Part shown: piece after piece, positions 49,401 to 57,780 of the stretch
Position numbering within the stretch: the first letter of the stretch is position 1
Layout: every line of letters starts with the position of its first letter
From: Rhodeus uyekii
Lineage: Eukaryota > Chordata > Actinopteri > Cypriniformes > Acheilognathidae
Assembly (NCBI GenBank): GCA_037043235.1
Contig: JAWRVZ010000048.1
Span: 3,698,501-3,762,500, forward strand
DNA: 64,000 nt
Reading direction: 5' to 3'
Notes under the pieces: generated by a model
The model's input: the letters and a program-made list of their open reading frames with translations, nothing else
The model's database searches: none
Told to the model about the DNA's origin: nothing
Translations under genes and position numbers: made by a program

Positions 49401-52400
49401 GTTTAAGTTTGGATTTTAATTATGAGCCTTTTCTTTTTCTAATCAGGCTCTCAAATTACATTAATTGATTTATCGGCCAATATATCGGTTGCTGGCGTTC
49501 ATATACAAGTTAACGTATCGGCCAAAAACTTCATATCAGTGCTTCCCTAAACAAAGACCAACACAAGTGTGTTAAATTAAGCAACAGGGACCAAACGAGT
49601 GTTTGATCTTCACCTGCAAGACGCCGGGAAGAAGGTCTGAGAAGTGTTTCAACAAGGTTGTGTTTCCCTCGTTGGACAGGATGAAGGACGCAGCCGCACG
49701 CGCCGCCAGGGTTCGAATCTGAGGGGGGAAATGGGTTACAGGCTATAAAATCAAGAATTCAGAAATTAAATCATGAATCACATTCAACTGCAAGTTCATC
49801 CAATATGTTTTACTGAAACTATTCTGAAAGTTACACATGTATATTATCGGGATGATCGTACCAGGAAAAACTAAGTGTTGAAAGTTGTGGAATTAAACAC
49901 CCGATAGAATTTATCAGGTAAAAAAAAAAAAAAAAATAGTCAACAAAGACCAGAAAACAACGTGATGTATAATGCGGGACTTTATAAACAAGCACAAAAA
50001 AAAACACAAGGACTCTTATTTTGAAATTTCTATATCAGCTGCACATCCAAAAAGAAAATCAGTTTACCGACAGCAGATAAAAGCTAAAGAAGCCTGTTGA
50101 ACGAGTGACAGCTTAAACTGTGGATGTGCATTTAATTCAATCAGCTGTAAGAGTTTAATGATTGACTTAATGATTTAATGACTTGATATAAAACCTGAGA
50201 CTTAAGTTTGATCAAACTGGTATTATCGGGATGATCGTACCAGTAAAAACTAAACGTTGAAAGTTGTGGAATAAAACACCAGATAGAATTTATCATGCAT
50301 AAAAATGAATAGTCAATAATGACCAGAAAACAACATTTGATGTATAATGCGGGACTTCTTAAACAAGCTAAAAAACCCAAGGACTCTTATTTTGAAATTC
50401 TCTTTTACTATTGGCAGCTCATCCAAAAAGAAAGACTCATACAGCAGATAGAAGTAAAACAAGCCTGTTGAATGAGTGACAGCTTAAACTGTGGATGTGC
50501 ATTTAATTAAATCGGCTGTAAAAGTTTAATGATCACAGACTTGATATTAAACCTGAGACTTAAGTTTGATTAAACTGTTTTAAGGGTCAGTGAATTGTGA
50601 ATAATTTGCTTGTTGTGAGAAAGAAAAGGTCGAGACACTGACCTGTGGGTTTTCCTGATCCTGCATGCACTGAACCAACATGCGCTTGATCACTTCCAGG
50701 TAATGCTGCTGCTGATTCCCAAAGATTCCTGGGAAGTTCCTGGTCGAGGAGGAAACAAGCGGTTCAGAAACTGAGCTTTATCGGCAGAAACGATCCGTAA
50801 TAAAGAGTTACGCACCAGAAGATGTGCAGCGCTGCTTCTCTGAGACCGACGTCCTGCGAGTTGACCGAATCGAAAAGGAACTTCAGGATCTCCGGCCACT
50901 GGTTGTTCCCGTCGTCATCTTGGGATAAAAGCAGAAGCCGTTAGGTTGTGAACGTCACTCGGTAGCTAAAGCGACGGGTTAGCGACTGACCGATGAGGTT
51001 GCGCGCGAGCTCCGCCGCGATGTCGCAGACCTTCTTGCGGATGTTGGAGCAACCGTCAGACTGGATCCCGGCGAGCAGCTCCGTCTTGATGGCCGTCTGC
51101 ATGTCGATGGTCAGGCTGGGATAAACCTCCTCGAACGACGAGGACAGCAGCCGCCGCAGCAGCACAGCCGCCATCTGCTTCACCTGCGGCGCAGCATTAG
51201 CATCATTTACGGGACGGTCTTGCTTCGCAAATAAAGCCAGGAGGAGATTCAGGCTAGAAAAAGCCTCCTGAGATCATGGTTTGATGCTAAAGCTATGCAA
51301 TAAAGTGCAGGATGATGTGAAGCATCAGCTTATGGGAACAGCTGAGCAATTAGCATTCAGTTTTACAAGCTAGCCATAGCAAGTCACGATAAATACTTCA
51401 GTGAGATGGATAAAACTAAAGGTGCATGAGGACTTTTGCAATAGCTGTTTGACAGATCTATAAATATCGGAGGTCAGGAGAACAAAACAACAATAGTTAA
51501 AGAAGTTTAACTTGAACCCTTTTATCTTACGCCACGCTCACTGGGTTAAACATTACATTTGTAAATCATCGTCTATAAATGAGGGTTTCAGGGTAAAGCT
51601 CTGGGAATAAAACTTGTTACGGCTGTGTGATCCGGGGAAATGTCACATTTTTGGAGATTACTTTTTAAAAAAAAAGTGTTGCTTTGGCAATTAAAGATTT
51701 AAGATGAAGCACTAAAACGACTCTAAATAGTCATTTAAAATGCAAAAATATTAAAATAATTGTGCATGCATAATATATATATAACATTGGTATACTAATT
51801 TTATAATTTATATATGCTTTGGCAATTAACTGAAAGATTTAAGCTGAAACACTAAAATTACCAAGTGGAAATAAAACTAATCTATGATGGGTAGAAATAA
51901 AACCACTCTAAATAGTATTTTAAAAATCACAAAAATAATGTTTCAATAAAACCTACAATAATAAACATTGGCATACCAATTTTATATTAACTCCAGCTTT
52001 GCTTATTTGTAGGGATTATAAATTAAGTTAAACCTGATCTGTTACCAAATATAAATAAACTACTGTAATTTCACTACTTAAAGCATAGAAAACTGTACAG
52101 CTATAAAACAAATATTTATGCCAGTGACTAATCCTTAATATCTTTAGTGATGCTTTGCACTGTGAAACATGGAGTGCATATTTTAATTAAACCTTTTAAC
52201 CCCAAATTATGGAAAGAGATGCTCTTGTAAGGCAAAACCTCGACTATACCGCAAGCTTTGGACGGGTGAAGGTTAGCGTCATCTTGAGCAATCAGTCGCT
52301 CCAGGAATTCAATTCTAGACGGGTGTAAACAAGGTAAAACCAGAGTCTCCGTTTAGCCTCGCCCACCCACTGTTTCTTTAATTACAACATCCCGACGACT

Positions 52401-54481
52401 ACAAGACAACGGCACAGCATCTGACCCGGTGTGGGGAATAATGGACAGAGTAAACAAAGCACTTTCTGACATTTAAACCCTTTAAAGTTGAAATGGATGC
52501 CCGGGAAAAATAAACATGACAGTACAGGGATTCTCACGCACCTCTTCGGCAGCGGATGCATCACGGACAGCCTGCAGTAAAAACGTGATCTTCGTCTGAC
52601 CGGGGATGGTGTCATACGTTTCCTACAAGAGAAGAACAGCGCATTAATGTATAAAAGTGCCATTTACAAGACAGACAAACACCTAAAAGTTAATTTCACT
52701 CAGAAAGGGTCACAGCTTTAAAGGGATAGATCAGCCAAAAATGGAAAATTCTTATTTTTAGGTGAGAAATCCTTTTAAAAAGTACCGGGAAGGAGTACTT
52801 GGCGAGGCTCTTAAGACTCCTTCATTTTGCATGAGTCAAACGGATTCTTGGAGTCAGTTTACACGTGACAAATGGACGTGGTTATGCGCAGCATGTCTGG
52901 AATGAACGGAGCAAAGGGAATTTGGACACGTGTAATCAAAAGGAAATCTCTTTCACACCCGTTTATTCCTGCTGCTAACTCTACAGCTTTTAGATTGTTA
53001 ATTGCACACATTTCCACACTGTCAAATGAGTGTCAGACACATACTGGCTGATTTCCGGGGGGCAGTGGGTCCTTGCCACTGCAGTGAAAGTCTGAGTCAG
53101 TTTCCGCTCAGCATTAGACAGGCTTGTCATGTATTGTCTATGCTGGAGGAAAGTGCTGACCGATGGCAGAGATGAGAGATAAGACCCATCCTGATCCACA
53201 TGAGCTCGGTTTGAACTCCCATGGCGGCTTTAGCGCAGATAAAGCACCTCCCAACAAAAGACGAGAAGAACACGTGCGAACGGAGCTCGAGTTTTGGTGG
53301 GAAAATTCGAATTTGCCGCGAACTCTGCAACACTCCAATTTAACAAAAACCGTTAGAAGAGATTTTAAAATGAAGGCATACGTTAAATCTAAACGGTTAA
53401 ATCCTCATCCCTGACCCAAATCCTACGCGTTTCCATGACATGATAACATGAATGGGCATTTTTTGAGGTTAAGTTACGGTGTAAAGTTACAGCTTAATCA
53501 ATGAAATCCAAGACTCGAGACGATTAAGTTTTTAAATATTAATTCTTCTGAGAAACGCCGTTTAACTGGCGCGCTGCGAAACCAATATAAATTTATGCAA
53601 ATTAAATTCTGTTTGAGTCGCAACGGTCTTCGCCACCGACTGACATCTTCGGCATTTAAACGCAAGTGAATCGTTAAACCCCGATTTAACGACGTGTTTG
53701 AGCGACTCACACCGATCTGAGCGACACCTGCGGCAAAACAGCGACCGCCCGCTCGAATAACGCCGCAAAAGCAGTAAAGCAGACGGTGATAGATGACGTA
53801 TGAGACAGATTGATCCATAAGGGGTTTTAAAACCGAGTCAGAACACAAAATAGCATTAAACACTGTTTGTAGTGTTTGAATGTTTGTTAGGCCATGTTCA
53901 TACGCAACACACAACAGAGCTGTCCGATTCACGGAATCGTTCATTGGAGTCGATTCCTTTGATTTGCGATTGGCCAATTTCGCAATTGTTTGTATTATGT
54001 CTGCACTATTAACTTTATACGACATGATTGATATTCTATTCTCCTAATTCAGCCTTTGTAAAGCCCAAGTAGAAAAAAAAACTAAATTACCAAACACCAA
54101 CATAACCGAACTTACAGCTTTAAAACCTAAATCTTTTGGCTCTCTGATATTATAAAGTCACAAGAATTAGTCTAAAAAAAAAACATACCCTGAAAATGTA
54201 AATAAAGTACTGCGCTCCAAACAACATTGATGACTCAAAACAGTGCATAGTTTGAACGAACAGACTCTGTGAAGTGACTCGGAATCGTTTAGAGCAGCGC
54301 GCGCTTAACACATGTGCTGGGCCAGCGTAAGGCCCGCGCCAAAACCCCGAATCGAATACGGCACATTTCCCTTCACACATCCCCACAAAGGCAACTTCCA
54401 TACCTCTGATTGCTTCCTGACGGTATTGTCGGGGCTCATCAGGTTGCTCAATAAGAGGTAGAACTGCTGTTGCTCCGCCAT
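34353..54481 (-). CDS. ipo5: IPO5 (importin-5, karyopherin beta-3, RanBP5), complete gene, 26 coding exons
   Basis: Importin-5 is a RanGTP-regulated nuclear import receptor of the importin-beta family. It carries cargo such as ribosomal proteins and core histones through nuclear pores. The 26 exons listed separately join in frame into 1093 residues plus TGA; human IPO5 is about 1097, and the difference is the shorter alanine run after Met1 ([11 protein letters not shown]). The protein is a chain of HEAT repeats. Landmarks are an N-terminal importin-beta-like region (about residues 1-120), an acidic segment at 310-330 ([17 protein letters not shown]), a second at 590-595, a third at 813-831, and a conserved C-terminus ending LLNSA. 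There are no frameshifts or premature stops. Intron 18 has AT-AC ends, and introns 6, 10, 18, 20 and 23 carry transposons. Confidence 0.97.
34500..35660. repeat. Internal duplications in IPO5 intron 25
   Basis: The segment holding TTACGATAGTGATTTCCATA, GCTTTAAACAAAGAAACTATG and CTTCCAATTTAACGCAT occurs around 34640-34850 and again around 35325-35550. A partial unit lies between them. It looks like a local tandem duplication that has since diverged. Confidence 0.75.
35710..35851 (-). CDS. ipo5: IPO5 coding exon 25
   Basis: Residues 1018-1065 ([17 protein letters not shown]...LANVIRQVQ). Acceptor GCAG, donor GTGAGT. Confidence 0.96.
35929..36157 (-). CDS. ipo5: IPO5 coding exon 24
   Basis: Residues 942-1018 ([19 protein letters not shown]...FNYLCDLIE). 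The acceptor TTTCAG sits in a 19-bp sequence that is duplicated upstream at 36296-36314. Donor GTGAGC. Confidence 0.96.
36157..36314 (-). repeat. Tandem duplication that copied the intron 23 splice acceptor
   Basis: TCTGAAACAACAGCCATGC occurs at 36157-36175 (over the true exon 24 boundary) and again at 36296-36314. Each copy is followed by the start of the mariner/pogo-like repeat, so flank plus transposon end were duplicated together. The first copy lacks 14 bp, lost between two ATGC words. Confidence 0.75.
36176..36883. mobile_element. Composite of mariner/pogo-like fragments in IPO5 intron 23
   Basis: Three pieces of the 20.5-kb family: 36176-36295, 36320-36692 (ends GGTATTACTG|TA) and about 36779-36883 (ends GGCATTACTG|TA). 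The middle piece shares about 200 bp, from TTGATAGACTCAGAAGCTCA to GTCTGGAAGCTGCTCG, with the 46.2-kb copy. Confidence 0.8.
37066..37285 (-). CDS. ipo5: IPO5 coding exon 23
   Basis: Residues 869-942 ([18 protein letters not shown]...[10 protein letters not shown]). Acceptor GACAG, donor GTGAGG. Confidence 0.96.
37350..37472 (-). CDS. ipo5: IPO5 coding exon 22
   Basis: Residues 828-868 ([17 protein letters not shown]...LIVNLI). Acceptor TTTCAG, donor GTGAGT. Confidence 0.96.
37547..37602 (-). CDS. ipo5: IPO5 coding exon 21
   Basis: Short 56-nt exon, residues 809-827, acidic ([18 protein letters not shown]). Acceptor CTGCAG, donor GTGAGC. Confidence 0.94.
38205..38876. mobile_element. Mariner/pogo-like element, second subfamily, in IPO5 intron 20
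   Basis: Ends CAGTAATGCCTCGGTTTACG and, inverted, CGTAAACCAAGGTATTACTG, both flanked by TA. The interior differs from the 20.5-kb family and has no transposase frame. Length 672 bp. Confidence 0.83.
39072..39183 (-). CDS. ipo5: IPO5 coding exon 20
   Basis: Residues 772-809 ([20 protein letters not shown]...NQEVRQ). Acceptor TCTCAG, donor GTGAGT. Confidence 0.95.
39255..39427 (-). CDS. ipo5: IPO5 coding exon 19, follows the AT-AC intron
   Basis: Residues 714-771 ([18 protein letters not shown]...IMHSFAK). The reading frame is kept only if the exon starts after CCTGAC at 39428, an AC acceptor. Donor GTAACT. Confidence 0.93.
39485..39620 (+). repeat. tRNA-derived SINE in IPO5 intron 18
   Basis: GGTTCGATTCCCAGGGAAAG B-box and tail TTTGGATAAAAGCATCTGAT. 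The A-box region is shortened. Antisense to IPO5. Confidence 0.75.
40061..40211 (+). repeat. tRNA-derived SINE in IPO5 intron 18, second copy
   Basis: Head CTTTCCTGTGTGTCTAACAG, B-box region GGGTTCCATTCCCAGGG (mutated from GGTTCGA), and a degraded tail. Confidence 0.7.
40386..40482 (-). CDS. ipo5: IPO5 coding exon 18, precedes the AT-AC intron
   Basis: Residues 682-714 ([19 protein letters not shown]...KFYFHD). The exon ends CATGATG directly before ATATCCTT. Acceptor CGCAG. Confidence 0.94.
41060..41170. mobile_element. Terminal fragment of a hAT-like repeat in IPO5 intron 17
   Basis: CAGTGCTTCTCAATTATTTT followed by CGCGCCCCCCCTAGGAAGA is the start of a repeat I know from zebrafish-type genomes. 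The opposite end was not located, so extent and class are uncertain. Confidence 0.4.
42501..42622 (-). CDS. ipo5: IPO5 coding exon 17
   Basis: Residues 641-681 ([20 protein letters not shown]...TACQML). Acceptor CTCAG, donor GTGAGA. Confidence 0.96.
42705..42837 (-). CDS. ipo5: IPO5 coding exon 16
   Basis: Residues 597-641 ([19 protein letters not shown]...PEVALLD). Acceptor TTCCAG, donor GTAAGA. Confidence 0.96.
42917..43000 (-). CDS. ipo5: IPO5 coding exon 15
   Basis: Residues 569-596 ([17 protein letters not shown]...LEDDDPQ), ending in an acidic cluster. Acceptor CTGCAG, donor GTCTGC. Confidence 0.95.
43031..43146 (-). repeat. tRNA-derived SINE fragment in IPO5 intron 14
   Basis: Reverse-oriented relative to the plus strand, hence sense to IPO5. 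Tail ATTTATCAGACGCTTTTACC and a mutated B-box (TGGGATCAAACCCATG), starting only 30 bases upstream of exon 15. Confidence 0.7.
44082..44300 (-). CDS. ipo5: IPO5 coding exon 14
   Basis: Residues 496-568 ([20 protein letters not shown]...[10 protein letters not shown]). Acceptor TTCCAG, donor GTGCGT. Confidence 0.96.
44625..44798 (-). CDS. ipo5: IPO5 coding exon 13
   Basis: Residues 438-495 ([18 protein letters not shown]...[10 protein letters not shown]). Acceptor CCGCAG. The donor is GTGCCG, weak for a U2-type site. Confidence 0.94.
45851..45940 (-). CDS. ipo5: IPO5 coding exon 12
   Basis: Residues 408-437 ([19 protein letters not shown]...KKFHDK). Acceptor CTCAG, donor GTATTG. Confidence 0.96.
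46022..46146 (-). CDS. ipo5: IPO5 coding exon 11
   Basis: Residues 366-407 ([18 protein letters not shown]...LLFCQDP). Acceptor TCTCAG, donor GTAAGA. Confidence 0.96.
46170..46226 (-). repeat. SINE fragment cut by a transposon
   Basis: CATTCAAGAAACATTGACA through GTTCTTGCTTTCCCTG matches the middle of the reverse-oriented SINEs and stops exactly where the mariner/pogo-like element begins. Confidence 0.6.
46227..47140. mobile_element. Mariner/pogo-like element with an expanded internal satellite, IPO5 intron 10
   Basis: Starts CAGTAACACCTTGAGATATG and ends CTCGTATCTCAAGGTATTACTG, with TA on both sides. It shares its interior with the 36.3-kb copy but is longer because of a 19-bp tandem array at 46750-47081. 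Confidence 0.87.
46750..47081. repeat. 19-bp satellite, about 17 units, inside the transposon
   Basis: Unit ATCTCAAATATTTACTCAT, essentially without sequence variation. The related copy at 36.6 kb has a single unit, so the expansion happened in this copy. Confidence 0.96.
47205..47311 (-). CDS. ipo5: IPO5 coding exon 10
   Basis: Residues 330-366 ([19 protein letters not shown]...MQMLQN). Acceptor TCCAG, donor GTGAGT. Confidence 0.96.
47477..47564 (-). CDS. ipo5: IPO5 coding exon 9
   Basis: Residues 301-330, with the acidic stretch [19 protein letters not shown]. Acceptor TTTCAG, donor GTGAGC. Confidence 0.96.
47640..47760 (-). CDS. ipo5: IPO5 coding exon 8
   Basis: Residues 261-301 ([20 protein letters not shown]...NIVAQS). 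Acceptor CTCCAG, donor GTAAGA. Confidence 0.96.
48022..48144 (-). CDS. ipo5: IPO5 coding exon 7
   Basis: Residues 220-260 ([19 protein letters not shown]...ATLQLSLK). Acceptor TGTCAG, donor GTATGA. Confidence 0.96.
48210..48353 (+). repeat. tRNA-derived SINE in IPO5 intron 6
   Basis: Head CTTTCCTGGAGCTTAAACAG, B-box region TGGTTCGATCCC, tail GATAAAAGCATCTGACAAATG. Confidence 0.75.
48427..49549. mobile_element. Older hAT-like repeat interrupted by a second element
   Basis: Resumes at 48980 with GCACGATATATCGGCCGATA, contains TTTATCGGCCAATATATCGG, and ends CAGTGCTTCCCTA, an imperfect inverse of its start TAGTGAT/GCACGAT. Its first bases are separated from the rest by the element at 48434-48971. 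No flanking duplication was found for this outer element. Confidence 0.55.
48434..48971. mobile_element. hAT-like non-autonomous element with 8-bp target duplication
   Basis: Left end AAGGGATGTACCG and right end CGGTGCATCCCTA are inverted repeats with two mismatches. Both are flanked by ATAGTGAT (48426-48433 and 48972-48979). Body 538 bp, no transposase frame. Confidence 0.8.
49614..49718 (-). CDS. ipo5: IPO5 coding exon 6
   Basis: Residues 185-219 ([19 protein letters not shown]...DLLPGVLQ). Acceptor CTCAG, donor GTGAAG. Confidence 0.95.
49850..50590. repeat. Tandem duplication of about 370 bp in IPO5 intron 5
   Basis: TATTATCGGGATGATCGTAC begins both copies (about 49853 and 50219). TAATGCGGGACTT and GAGTGACAGCTTAAACTGTG recur in the same order. 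Confidence 0.85.
50643..50739 (-). CDS. ipo5: IPO5 coding exon 5
   Basis: Residues 152-184 ([18 protein letters not shown]...MQDQENPQ). Acceptor ACCAG, donor GTCAGT. Confidence 0.95.
50816..50918 (-). CDS. ipo5: IPO5 coding exon 4
   Basis: Residues 118-152 ([18 protein letters not shown]...EAALHIFW). Acceptor CCAAG, donor GTGCGT. Confidence 0.95.
50991..51183 (-). CDS. ipo5: IPO5 coding exon 3
   Basis: Residues 54-118 ([19 protein letters not shown]...AAELARNLI). Acceptor GCCGCAG, donor GTCAGT. Confidence 0.96.
51670..52000. repeat. Diverged tandem duplication in IPO5 intron 2
   Basis: TTTGGCAATTAAAGATTTAAG, CACTCTAAATAGT and ACATTGGTATACCAATTTTAT-like words occur twice in order. Confidence 0.6.
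52542..52622 (-). CDS. ipo5: IPO5 coding exon 2
   Basis: Residues 27-53 ([19 protein letters not shown]...ASAAEE), in frame with exons 1 and 3 on both sides. Acceptor TTGTAG, donor GTGCGT. Confidence 0.94.
52623..54403 (-). other. IPO5 intron 1
   Basis: 1.8 kb, GTATGG donor to TTGTAG acceptor. No transposon ends recognised. Several long chance frames on the minus strand (for example 53498-54025) show no recognisable protein. Confidence 0.6.
54404..54481 (-). CDS. ipo5: IPO5 coding exon 1, start codon
   Basis: Residues 1-26, [19 protein letters not shown] followed by TVRKQSE. The ATG at 54481-54479 lies in GCAGCGATGG, a good Kozak context (G at +4). Donor GTATGG. Confidence 0.96.
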
Positions 54482-54561
54482 CGCTGCTGGATTCAGAAAG
54501 ACAGACGAGCGAATGAAAGCCGGCAGGGGAAGCGACCTCTGACACCGGACTGAGACACGCG

Positions 54562-54630
54562 ATTGGCTCGTGATGTGCTGAGTCGGCACCGCTGATTGGC
54601 TCTCGCTGTCGAGTGAGATTAAATGATTGG
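54562..54630 (-). promoter_or_regulatory. ipo5: IPO5 promoter: three CCAAT boxes
   Basis: On the minus strand CCAAT occurs at 54566-54562 (GAGCCAATCGCG), 54599-54595 (GAGCCAATCAGC) and 54630-54626 (GCTCCAATCATT), 85-150 bases upstream of the ATG and spaced 33 and 31 bp. Flanking bases fit NF-Y preference (CCAATCA/G). The area is CpG-richer than its surroundings and lacks a TATA box. Confidence 0.65.
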
Positions 54631-54699
54631 AGCGTTGGGGCGTCAGTCATCGTGATTCCGCTGCGGATCATCCCGTTGGCTGTGGAACGCGGGTAAAAT

Positions 54700-55069
54700 A
54701 AAAATGGGTGGAGTCTAGATGAACGGAATGACGTCATTGCATAAGCGTGACGGTAAAGGCGGGAATTTATCAGTCGCTAATATTTAAATGATGTAAGATA
54801 CAAGGAATATTAATTAATTAATCTGCTACATATAGTGTTCGTCAGTGTACATTTGGAAAAAAATAAGCCTTTGTTTTTCATTTTAAAATCAGAAGTTCAA
54901 CAATACCTTAATAAAATATAAGATAATAAACAAGAAAGCTGTAAAATGTTTCAATCTGTACACATTTTCATATTTTTATCTAACTTTTAAGCATGTCCCT
55001 GTGTTTATGTGTTTCTTGGTTTTGTTTATGAAATGTAGTTGTAATTATTTAAGATCAAAATAAACATAT

Positions 55070-55106
<37 letters not shown>

Positions 55107-56250
55107 TGTACGATTGTCAATACTATACAGTAATTAATCACGAAATACTTTGGTTTGTCCTCTTCGATTTCTTAACGCTGAATTATGCAAAAGTATAGAA
55201 CGCACGCACACACACTCACTCACACACAGACACACACACACACACAAAACGTATTTTGTTATTAGTAAAAGCATCTTGCTGAACATTATGAGGCAGAATG
55301 GGGTTATGTATGATATTTTATCATCTTTTTACTTCATGCATCTTATGCATCTCACCTAGTTCAATGCAAATGCAGTACAGAAATGTGTATTTTGAATATT
55401 GCCAATCTGAGACTGACACTGAAGAAATGAAAACGTTAACTTTATTTGGCCAAAAGAGGGCGCGAGAGAAACTCTTTGAGAATCTCCAGACTCAAGCAAT
55501 GACTTCAAACATGATTTGTTCACTTCAGTTACAGCCAAACATTTCTGAATGCATCGCATAAACAAAATCTCAAAGCAAGTGTCAAAAGCTGTGCTTTTCT
55601 TCATGAGTTCTGAAGTCTCAGTATCAGAAACCACACAGTGGAAATATGGCTGCTTGTTTTAGCATTTCAAACTTCTTTCTGTCAAATGTTTTGTTCAAGA
55701 AAAAGTTACACCATTTGATATTTGAACATATTCACTCACAAGGACATCACTCAGGAATGAGTTTAACAGGTCAAAATGTTTGTTTACCCTTGAGCACAAG
55801 TAAATTAGACACACCCCATAAATGGTTATGCTCTGATATCGTTTGTTCATACTTTTATGGCTTCATTATGTTGTCGACAGCTTTTATGTTCAAGCTCACA
55901 GCCTGTGAAGGGATGCATTGGCCTGACTTCTGGAAATTGTGTAGTGTCTGCGTTCTTACATATATCGGTCACTTTGATGTGTTTCACACACTAGCACACG
56001 GGGCATAACACTAATACGTGCAGAGTGAAAAGCAACACTCCTAGTACTGAACCTTGAGGAACTCCATACTAAACTTGTCAATGGCCAGTGACTTAAGAAA
56101 ATTTACCATAAATATTGTTTACCAGCCAAAACAGGCAATTATGACACCAAATATTTAGATACCAGTGAAAATTCACAATTTTCAGGTAAAGAAATTTAGT
56201 GAAGCAATCAAATGTAGAATAGCCTTCACTGTAAAAATTAAACATAAATT
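54700..56250. other. Upstream of IPO5, unclassified
   Basis: AT-rich with a TA microsatellite (55073-55102) and a CA tract (55205-55246). No exon recognised. Confidence 0.4.
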
Positions 56251-56264
56251 ATTCTTATTCTTAT

Positions 56265-56640
56265 TATAATATTCATTTGACCGGAAAAAAAAACTTTTTA
56301 AATCTCTTTTACAAGAGGATCCTGGCAGCACACTTAGTTAAACTTAACAAATACATCAATTACATATACAAAAAAATATATACAATAGCAGTGAAAACAA
56401 TTACAATCAGATAAATCCATAACTAAATCACTCAAAATACTCTTAAATTAATTTAGAGAAGCCAACTCTTTAAATTGATCTTGTAACTGATTGCAATCAG
56501 ATGGAGCATCATAACTAAATGCCCTTTTATTCGTATTAATACAGACTTTCAGGATGTTTAAAAGATAATACTGTGAACGAAGACCCTGCATCTCTACAGC
56601 TTTTTGAATGATATACTGCTGTAAATAAGAGGGAAGCAAA
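56265..56640 (-). mobile_element. LINE 3' end remnant
   Basis: A 63-codon minus-strand frame (56639-56448) contains LPSYLQQYIIQKA, LRSQYYLLN and KRAFSYDAPSDCNQLQDQFK. This resembles the C-terminus of ORF2 in fish non-LTR retrotransposons (AFSYAAP-WN-LQ). Downstream on the same strand, CAGGATCCTCTTGTAAAAGA fits the 3'UTR of such elements. The Trp usually seen in APxxWN is Cys here. Truncated at the 5' side. Confidence 0.6.
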
Positions 56641-57775
56641 CCCAGGATAGTTCATATATTTAAAGATGTACCAATGCTACGGACTGACAGCGCAGCACAT
56701 TAAAGCTCCACGATAAGCTGAATCCAGTGCCTAAAAACAATGCTTAGATGCCTGCTGATATATAACATCACAGTAATCCAACATTGACAATTGATTGATT
56801 GATCACTGACTGATCCTTATTAAAGCTACTTAAGTTCTTCAGTCAAGATCAGTGTGATTTTTCTCGGTCTTTTGTTTGATTAACATTAGGACACCGACAG
56901 CAGCAGGAACATCCGTCCAGCAGAACTACAAATTACGCCCCTTCCTCAAGCCACGCCCCTCCAATGAAACACCCATTTGTGATGTCATCAAGCCAGTGCT
57001 GCTTTTCTTCTACTTCACATCCCTCGCTTTTAAGTTTCACTATCGCCAATTAACAACATACTAGCACACACTCAGAACACCTATGTTCAAAGTCCAATGG
57101 TAAGAGTCTCTTCCAAAAACATGTATAGTCACAGCCTCATTGTGACACCATAATTGCTAGGTGGTCACAAGCATGTTCTGTGTAATTGATTGGCAGTTAC
57201 TAGGGTGTTGCTAGGCAGATGTTAGGTGTTTGCTTCATGCAAGAATGTTGAAAACATAAGATTGGTTAAAAGAGTGTTCACCCTAGTGCATTCCACATTT
57301 ATTCTCATTAAACAACCTATAGTTTTCATCAGATTCGCAGATCATTTTCCATGGATCTGTGTGTGATTGACAGAAGATAGATGCACTCTCTGGAGGAAGC
57401 AGCTAAATGTGTGTAATGGCGAGTGAGATGTTTCTGAGCCAGGCCACATCAACTGACAGACCGGGGGAAAGCGGGTCTCCCACGACCCTTTGCGGTGTGG
57501 GATGGAGATGTGGAAATAGCACTCTGCGTTTTGGCAGCAGTCGAGTCCCTCTGGGGAAGTTTGGAGGGCGACCAAAGCGGAGTGGAAATAGAAGCTCTAG
57601 AAAAGAAAAACATGCGTTTTTTAGAGTAAAACTACCCGACATGAATCTGCAGCTGAATATAGGGGTGGTGGAAAAATATCACTGTATTAGTACAGTTGAT
57701 GTTATAAATCTACACAAAACATTTACGTGCTGTGCGTATCAAAAAACAAAATGCTAATATGCTAGGAACCATGCA
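56641..57775. other. Unclassified sequence upstream of IPO5
   Basis: 57340-57640 is balanced and repeat-free with overlapping open frames on both strands but no recognisable protein. The rest is AT-rich. Confidence 0.4.
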
Positions 57776-57780
57776 CAGAT

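Noticed and set aside
53498..54025. 175-codon minus-strand frame in IPO5 intron 1
   Set aside because: No recognisable protein and not needed by the gene model. The exon 1-2 join keeps the importin-5 frame without it.
57403..57642. FPLRFGR followed by basic residues on the minus strand, resembling an RFamide neuropeptide cleavage site
   Set aside because: The frame has no signal peptide or second peptide unit, and the flanks do not match a precursor I know. One short motif can arise by chance.
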